A stretch of DNA of 64,000 bases from assembly GCF_000284035.1 (NCBI RefSeq), contig NC_016887.1, forward strand, positions 5,890,001-5,954,000, given 5' to 3'. The stretch's first letter is position 1. Every line of letters begins with the position of its first letter. Below the pieces are notes generated by a model, which was given only the letters and a program-made list of their open reading frames with translations, had not been told where the DNA came from and searched no databases. This document shows positions 59,704 to 64,000 of the stretch, piece after piece. The position numbers and the translations under genes were made by a program. The DNA comes from Nocardia cyriacigeorgica GUH-2 (lineage in GTDB: Bacteria; Actinomycetota; Actinomycetes; Mycobacteriales; Mycobacteriaceae).

Positions 59704-61260
59704 TCATTGCCGATCATTCGTCCCACGTCCGGCCGACGACATCCAGTGATCGATGCTCTCGATATCGCGTTCGCAGGCGGCCAGCTGACCGGGTTGTTCG
59801 GCGATATAGCGGCGCAGGCGGGCCTCGAGTTCGGCGGCCTTGCGGTCCACCTCGACCATCCGGTCGTTGCTCGCCCGCATCACCCGCTCGGACAACTGCC
59901 CCTCGGCCTCCACCATCGCGGTGCCTACCCGTTGCTCGAGCTGGGCTTTTACATTGACGAGGGCGTCGGCCACCCACTGCCGCAGATGGTTGCGGTCGGC
60001 GAGCTGGGCGCGCGCCCGCACCACCCAGGCCGCCACCCCGGCGCCGAGCAGCAGCGTCACCGGCACGCTCGCCACGTCCAGCGCGGGCACCAGACTGAAC
60101 GGCGCGACCAGCAGCCGGCCCAGGCCGACACCGGCCGACGCGCCGAGCGCGATCATGAGGTGATCTTCGACACCCCGCTGCCGTGGTTCGGGATCCGGGC
60201 CCACCCGCGGCGGCGGATCGCGGCGCACCGGACCGGGGTCGGGGCCGCCGACGCGGGCGGCCAGCTCGGCCAGCCGGTGCTCGATATCGACGTCGACGCC
60301 GGCGGCCAGTTCGGTCACCGCTTGTTGCAGCCGGTCCGGATAGTCACCGATATCGGAGCGGCCGAGCCGGTCGAGTTCGGCCCGCGCGGCGGTGTGCAGG
60401 GCCCGGGTCCGGGCGCCGACCTCGGTCATCAGGTCCAGCCGGGCCAGGTTCAGCTGGCTGCGCAGATTGGACATGGCCGCGGCCCGTCCGCCGTCGCGTC
60501 CGGCGAGCAAAGTGGCGCGCTCCTCGCGCAGCCGGATCGCCTCGGTACCCGAGCGGAGGGCGGCGACCTGTTCGACGATGCGCGCCCTGGTGTCGGTGAG
60601 CACCCGGTTGCGGACGGCGAGCAGCCGGTCGTCGCCCTCGCCGGCGGCGCCGAGGGTGGCCGCGGTGAGTTCGGCGTGCAGTGCGGCCAGCCCGGAGCGA
60701 TCCAGCAGCGCGGTATCGCCGGAGGAGCGCGCGGCCACCGCCAGGCGGGCGGAGACGGGAACGATATCGATATCGGTGATGCCCTCGCCCGCCAGCAGCG
60801 CCAGATCGCGCTCGCGCACCGCGCGCCAATCCTGGTGGGCGTGGATGCCGTTCATGGCCAGCAGCACCCGGGTGCCGCCGGCGCGCAGGCCGCGCACCAT
60901 GTCGAGCACGCCGGCGCCGAGCGTGGTGCCCGCGTCGAGCAGGATCAATGCCACCGCGGCGGGCGCGTCACCCGACGGTGAGGTGGTCTCGACGGCGGTG
61001 CGGGCATCGGCCACCGGATCGGTGAGGTCGACATGCGGTTCGAAGCGGGCCAGCTCGGTGCGCAGCAGCGTGGTGTTGGCGTCGTCGGGGCCGATCAGCA
61101 TCACCCCCGAGGCATTGCCGAAGCCGGCGACCGCGCGCAGCAACGCCATCCCCTGCGGATTCCATCGCTGCACCACCGCCTCCAGCGCCGCGGGCAGCGC
61201 GGCGATCGGAGCAGCGGAATTCGGGCGCGACGGGTGTTCCGGGGGATCAGAGACCGGCAC
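59704..61260 (-). CDS. Degenerate dynamin-like protein, C-terminal partner (no P-loop)
   Basis: 518 residues. ALLRAVAGFGNASGVMLIGP then DDANTTLLRTEL occupies the place of a GTPase domain, but no GxxxxGKS/T is visible. Two hydrophobic helices lie near residues 385-430 (SAGVGLGRLLVAPFSLVPAL, VASVPVTLLLGAGVAAWVVR), flanked by long amphipathic helices, an architecture like bacterial dynamin-like proteins (IniA/IniC, DynA). It overlaps the end of the next gene upstream by 14 bases and is therefore coupled to it. Probably membrane-bound; a role in membrane remodelling or envelope stress is inference. Confidence 0.62.
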   Translation of the reverse strand: MPVSDPPEHPSRPNSAAPIAALPAALEAVVQRWNPQGMALLRAVAGFGNASGVMLIGPDDANTTLLRTELARFEPHVDLTDPVADARTAVETTSPSGDAPAAVALILLDAGTTLGAGVLDMVRGLRAGGTRVLLAMNGIHAHQDWRAVRERDLALLAGEGITDIDIVPVSARLAVAARSSGDTALLDRSGLAALHAELTAATLGAAGEGDDRLLAVRNRVLTDTRARIVEQVAALRSGTEAIRLREERATLLAGRDGGRAAAMSNLRSQLNLARLDLMTEVGARTRALHTAARAELDRLGRSDIGDYPDRLQQAVTELAAGVDVDIEHRLAELAARVGGPDPGPVRRDPPPRVGPDPEPRQRGVEDHLMIALGASAGVGLGRLLVAPFSLVPALDVASVPVTLLLGAGVAAWVVRARAQLADRNHLRQWVADALVNVKAQLEQRVGTAMVEAEGQLSERVMRASNDRMVEVDRKAAELEARLRRYIAEQPGQLAACERDIESIDHWMSSAGRGTNDRQ

Positions 61261-62386
61261 TGCTCATTCGCTCCCATAGCCGGACGTAGCCGTTGTGCAC
61301 CCGGACCGCGGCGCGACGGGCGGCGGGCGGCATATCGCTGGAGACCAGCGAACGCCAGCGGGTGGCCCGGTTCAGGGCGTCGTCGGCGTCGGCGGGTGCG
61401 GGCGAAGGATAGCCGGCGGCCAGGTGCGCGACCGAGGGGTGCGCCAGGCCCGCGCAGAGACCGGTCCACAGGGCGTCGTCGCCGTAGAGGTAGTCCTCGA
61501 GCACGTCGCGGGCGCGGCCGCCGTCACCGGGGACCGCGCGGGCGGCCAGCCGGGTGAGTTCGTCGAGCAGTTCACCGCCCCGCTGCGCCGAGACCTGCTC
61601 GTAGCGGCGGTGCAGCATCTTGTGCAGCGGATCGACGGCGCTGGCGGCGTGCAGGATCTGCAACAGCGCCTGCCCGGTGATGTCGGGCTGGTTCCGGACG
61701 ACGGTGAGCGCGCAGTTCACCCCGTACAGATCCCAGCGCTGCAACAGCTGGGTGCGCTCGGCGACATCGGGCCCGGCGCTCGGCGCGGTGAACAGGTCGG
61801 GCGAGAGCGTGAAGGCCGGGTCGGTGTTGCCTGCATGCCTGCGCAACGTGGCCAGATCGGCCTCGGTCACCGCACCCGCCCTGGTCCGCACCGCGAGCGA
61901 GGCGACCACCGGCAACACCTGACGGCCGAGTTCGCGGCCGTATTGTTCGGCGGCGATGACGGCGTCGGCCCAGCGCGACCCGACCGCGTCGGCCTTGTTC
62001 AGCACGACGATGATGCGATCCGGCGGCAACGCACCGATGATGCGCTGGTCGGCCGGGCCGGGCGCGGCGGCGAGAACGTAGACGACGATGTCGCCGTCGA
62101 GCACCGGATCGGGCAGTCCCGGCTCGTCGACCGGACCGGTCTCCACCGCCGACATCAGCGCCAGCGCGTGCAGCACGGTGCTGCGGCCGGTATGCGCGCG
62201 GCCGGTGACCTGGATGCGCGGCGGCATCCGCCAGCGCTCGACCGCGAGGCCGGCGTGATAGCCGATCTGGGGATCGTTGCCCGCGCCCTGGCGCAGCACA
62301 TCGAGCAGTTCGTCGAGTTGATCGCGCTCACGCGTTTGCTCACGTCGGTCGAGCATCGTTCCATCCGGTCCGGCGGCGTTCGGCAT
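61247..62386 (-). CDS. Dynamin-like GTPase with altered P-loop
   Basis: 379 residues. The Walker A motif reads GRAHTGRST (62-70): the invariant lysine is arginine at 68. The G4 motif is intact (VLNKADAVG), and LDGDIVVYVLAAAPGPADQR is the G3-to-switch region. C-terminal helices follow (LLDELTRLAARAVPGDGGRA). It forms a two-gene operon with the P-loop-less protein above. The pair resembles tandem dynamin-like proteins such as IniA/IniC, in which one partner is divergent. Nucleotide binding may still occur with arginine, but hydrolysis is uncertain. Confidence 0.62.
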   Translation of the reverse strand: MPNAAGPDGTMLDRREQTRERDQLDELLDVLRQGAGNDPQIGYHAGLAVERWRMPPRIQVTGRAHTGRSTVLHALALMSAVETGPVDEPGLPDPVLDGDIVVYVLAAAPGPADQRIIGALPPDRIIVVLNKADAVGSRWADAVIAAEQYGRELGRQVLPVVASLAVRTRAGAVTEADLATLRRHAGNTDPAFTLSPDLFTAPSAGPDVAERTQLLQRWDLYGVNCALTVVRNQPDITGQALLQILHAASAVDPLHKMLHRRYEQVSAQRGGELLDELTRLAARAVPGDGGRARDVLEDYLYGDDALWTGLCAGLAHPSVAHLAAGYPSPAPADADDALNRATRWRSLVSSDMPPAARRAAVRVHNGYVRLWERMSSAGL

Positions 62387-62458
62387 CGGTGCGCACCCCC
62401 CTGTCGAGTTCTGCGGGCATTGTCTCAGAAGTCGGGGCGAGGGCCGGTGCGGGCCGGT

Positions 62459-63241
62459 TCACGAACCGCTGACGTATTTGTTCACCGTGCGCACCGCCCA
62501 GTTGGGCGCGAATTTGGCGGCGGTGGCGAGCAGTTTCGCCTGCGCGCCGATCTCGTAGTGCACCCGCGGCAGCCTGCCCTGTTTCCGGGTGGCCGACCAG
62601 ATGCCCTTGGCGACGTCGTCGGCGGTCAGCCGCACGCCCAGCGATCGGGTGGACTTGGTGTTGACGCCCTCGACCATCGCGGTGGCCACGAACAGCGGCC
62701 AGATCGCGATGACGCGGATGTCGTGGTGCGCCCATTCCAGATCCAGCGCTTCGGTGAGGCCCTTGACCGCGGACTTGCTGGCGCCGTAGCTGGCGAGTTC
62801 GGGCTGGCCGTAGATCGCCGAGGCCGAACAGAGGTTCACCACCTGGGCGCCCGGGGTGTCGCGCAGATAGCGGAACGCCAGGTGCGTGCCGTTGATGACG
62901 CCGCCGATGTTCACATCGACGACGGCCTGATGCTGGGCGAGGTCGATCGATTCGAACGGGCCCGCGCGCAGGATGCCCGCGTTGTTGATCAGGATGTCGA
63001 GCCGTCCGGCGTCGTCCCAGAACTCGGCGAGCCGCTCGGTCCAGTCTGTGGTGTCTGTCACATCGAGTAGCCCGGTGCGGACGCTGCCGCCGGCCTGGCC
63101 GATATCGGCGGCCAGGCGCGTCAGCCCGACCTCGTCGACGTCGTAGGCGCCGACGTGATAGCCCTGGGCAGCGAAAAGCAGCGCCGTGGCCCGGCCGATA
63201 CCCGCCGCCGCACCCGTGATGAAAACCGTCGGACCACCCAT
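62459..63241 (-). CDS. Short-chain dehydrogenase/reductase
   Basis: 260 residues. TVFITGAAAGIGRATALLFA is the cofactor loop (TGxxxGIG), LDILINNAGILRAGPFES the NNAG motif, and VVNLCSASAIYGQPELASYG then ASKSAVKGLTEALDLEW the catalytic Ser-Tyr-x-x-x-Lys. The substrate is unknown. ATG 63241 is used; a GTG at 63268 with nine more residues is possible, neither has a clear ribosome site. Divergent from the lipase gene. Confidence 0.88.
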   Translation of the reverse strand: MGGPTVFITGAAAGIGRATALLFAAQGYHVGAYDVDEVGLTRLAADIGQAGGSVRTGLLDVTDTTDWTERLAEFWDDAGRLDILINNAGILRAGPFESIDLAQHQAVVDVNIGGVINGTHLAFRYLRDTPGAQVVNLCSASAIYGQPELASYGASKSAVKGLTEALDLEWAHHDIRVIAIWPLFVATAMVEGVNTKSTRSLGVRLTADDVAKGIWSATRKQGRLPRVHYEIGAQAKLLATAAKFAPNWAVRTVNKYVSGS

Positions 63242-63323
63242 GCCAGGCAGCGTAATGGCCTTCGCCACACTGTGCCGTACTATCCGCCGGGGCTGGCCCC
63301 GCGAATGCCGGGTAACTTACCCT

Positions 63324-63335
63324 GACCGAACGGTC
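63324..63335. promoter_or_regulatory. GACCG-AA-CGGTC palindrome between divergent genes
   Basis: Five-base arms GACCG and CGGTC around AA, preceded by a second small palindrome GGGTAACTTACCC at 63310-63322. Its position between the SDR and lipase promoters fits a TetR-type operator. No adjacent regulator gene is inside the window. Confidence 0.45.
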
Positions 63336-63472
63336 GGCACCACAGTCGGTGCGTAGCTTGACTTTTCGTTCACGACGAGCGGGCCACACACGGGCGGCGC
63401 CGGACCGCGCGGCGGCGAGACGCCGCAGGAAGTGCCCGAGATCGTGCATCGGGCCTCGACGAGGAGGTTGCG

Positions 63473-64000
63473 ATGACTCGCGACAGGGCGACGCGGCCCA
63501 GCGCCGATCCCACGACGACCATCGGTGCCGCGGACAAGTCGGCGCTGCTGCCCAGCCGTGACCCGTTCCATCGCCCGCCGCCCGGATTCGCCGACCAGCC
63601 CGCGGGCACCATCCTGCGCAGCCGCGAGGTCGAGCTGGCGCTGTTCGGCGTGGTGCCGCAACAGGTTTCGGCCTGGCAGTTGCTCTACCGCAGCTGCGAC
63701 CTGCACGGCACACCCGAGGCGGCGGTCACCACCGTGCTGCTGCCGCACGGCGCCGAACCGGCCGAATCCCGTCCGCTGCTGGCCTTTCAATCCGCCATGG
63801 ACGCGGTCTCGGAACGCTGCGCACCGTCGTACGCGCTGCGCCGCGGCGCCCATGCCCTCGGGTCGATCACCCAGCTGGAATGGCTGCTGGTGGCGAACGC
63901 GCTGCGCCGCGGCTGGGCGGTCAGCATCGCCGATCACGAGGGCCCGCGCGGCAACTTCGGCGCACCCCGCGAACCCGGCTACCGGGCCCTCGACGGCATC
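63473..64000 (+). CDS. Lipase family protein, partial (truncated at window end)
   Basis: First 176 residues; the gene continues past the right edge. GAGGAGG lies before the ATG. After a long, signal-less N-terminus (MTRDRATRPSADPTTTIGAA) comes DPFHRPPPGFADQPAGTILR and SREVELALFGVVPQQVSAWQ, then LLYRSCDLHGTPEAAVTTVL and FQSAMDAVSERCAPSYALRR; this is the N-terminal pattern of the secretory lipase (LIP) family. The nucleophile strand is not in the window, so activity cannot be judged. It could be compared with the serine-less copy at 28413. Confidence 0.8.
   Translation, partial: MTRDRATRPSADPTTTIGAADKSALLPSRDPFHRPPPGFADQPAGTILRSREVELALFGVVPQQVSAWQLLYRSCDLHGTPEAAVTTVLLPHGAEPAESRPLLAFQSAMDAVSERCAPSYALRRGAHALGSITQLEWLLVANALRRGWAVSIADHEGPRGNFGAPREPGYRALDGI

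Noticed and set aside
59704..59725. Repeated GATCATT in this stretch
   Set aside because: Two short copies at the 3' end of a coding gene; too short to be a repeat element.
1..64000. CRISPR arrays, tRNA or rRNA genes, insertion sequences, phage genes
   Set aside because: No regular repeat-spacer array, no cloverleaf-type sequence ending in CCA, no transposase or integrase motif was seen.

Overview
High-GC actinobacterial chromosome, most likely a Nocardia or close mycolic-acid relative. The basis is the gene content: an AftD-type arabinofuranosyltransferase, a trehalose-mycolate acetyltransferase-like protein, a DUF3068 envelope protein, FadE5/FadA2/FabG4/HtdX, GTP-dependent PEP carboxykinase, LpqI, DUF2613 and DUF4185 proteins. 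The order from fadE5 to pckA recalls the M. tuberculosis Rv0244c-Rv0211 neighbourhood (comparison from memory, not computed), with several insertions. I see no rRNA, tRNA, CRISPR array, insertion sequence or phage.

Region 1 (1-8400) is a sulfur-scavenging island. Two minus-strand operons encode SfnG-like dimethylsulfone monooxygenase, two SfnB/DszC-like acyl-CoA dehydrogenase-fold enzymes, an NtaA/DmoA-type monooxygenase, a StyA-like FAD monooxygenase and two flavin reductases. A free methionine-(R)-sulfoxide reductase is divergent from the first operon. The left edge cuts a small gene resembling a type VII secretion target. Region 2 (8400-16500) is a mixed segment: DUF1905, a lipoprotein, a MazF/RHH toxin-antitoxin pair, hydrolases, two divergent crotonases, a DUF4185 protein, an erythromycin-esterase-fold protein and a methyltransferase.

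Region 3 (16500-32300) holds fadE5, a second DUF4185 protein, an XRE/MmyB regulator, a 1004-residue VanW protein, a 6-phosphogluconate dehydrogenase, an EcsC-like protein, a secreted protein paired with a lipase-fold protein lacking its catalytic serine, and a secreted peptidase-like hydrolase. Region 4 (32500-41600) is a fatty-acid block: fadA2 divergent from fabG4-htdX, a DUF5685 protein with a very cysteine-rich tail, a TetR regulator, lpqI, a universal stress protein and isochorismate synthase.

Region 5 (41600-57100) is a cell-envelope locus: DUF2613, aftD, tmaT-like acyltransferase, DUF3068 protein, flippase-like protein, large membrane protein, GT4 glycosyltransferase and mtrP-like methyltransferase. 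An aldehyde dehydrogenase under KstR-like palindromes follows. Region 6 (57300-64000) has pckA, a pair of degenerate dynamin-like GTPases, a short-chain dehydrogenase and the start of a lipase.

The strongest regulatory signal is a palindrome, (C)TTAC-N6-GTAA(G). It lies upstream of fadE5 (one perfect and one near-perfect copy), between fadA2 and fabG4, upstream of the tetR gene, and between the two crotonase genes. This points to a local TetR-controlled beta-oxidation regulon spread over 27 kb.
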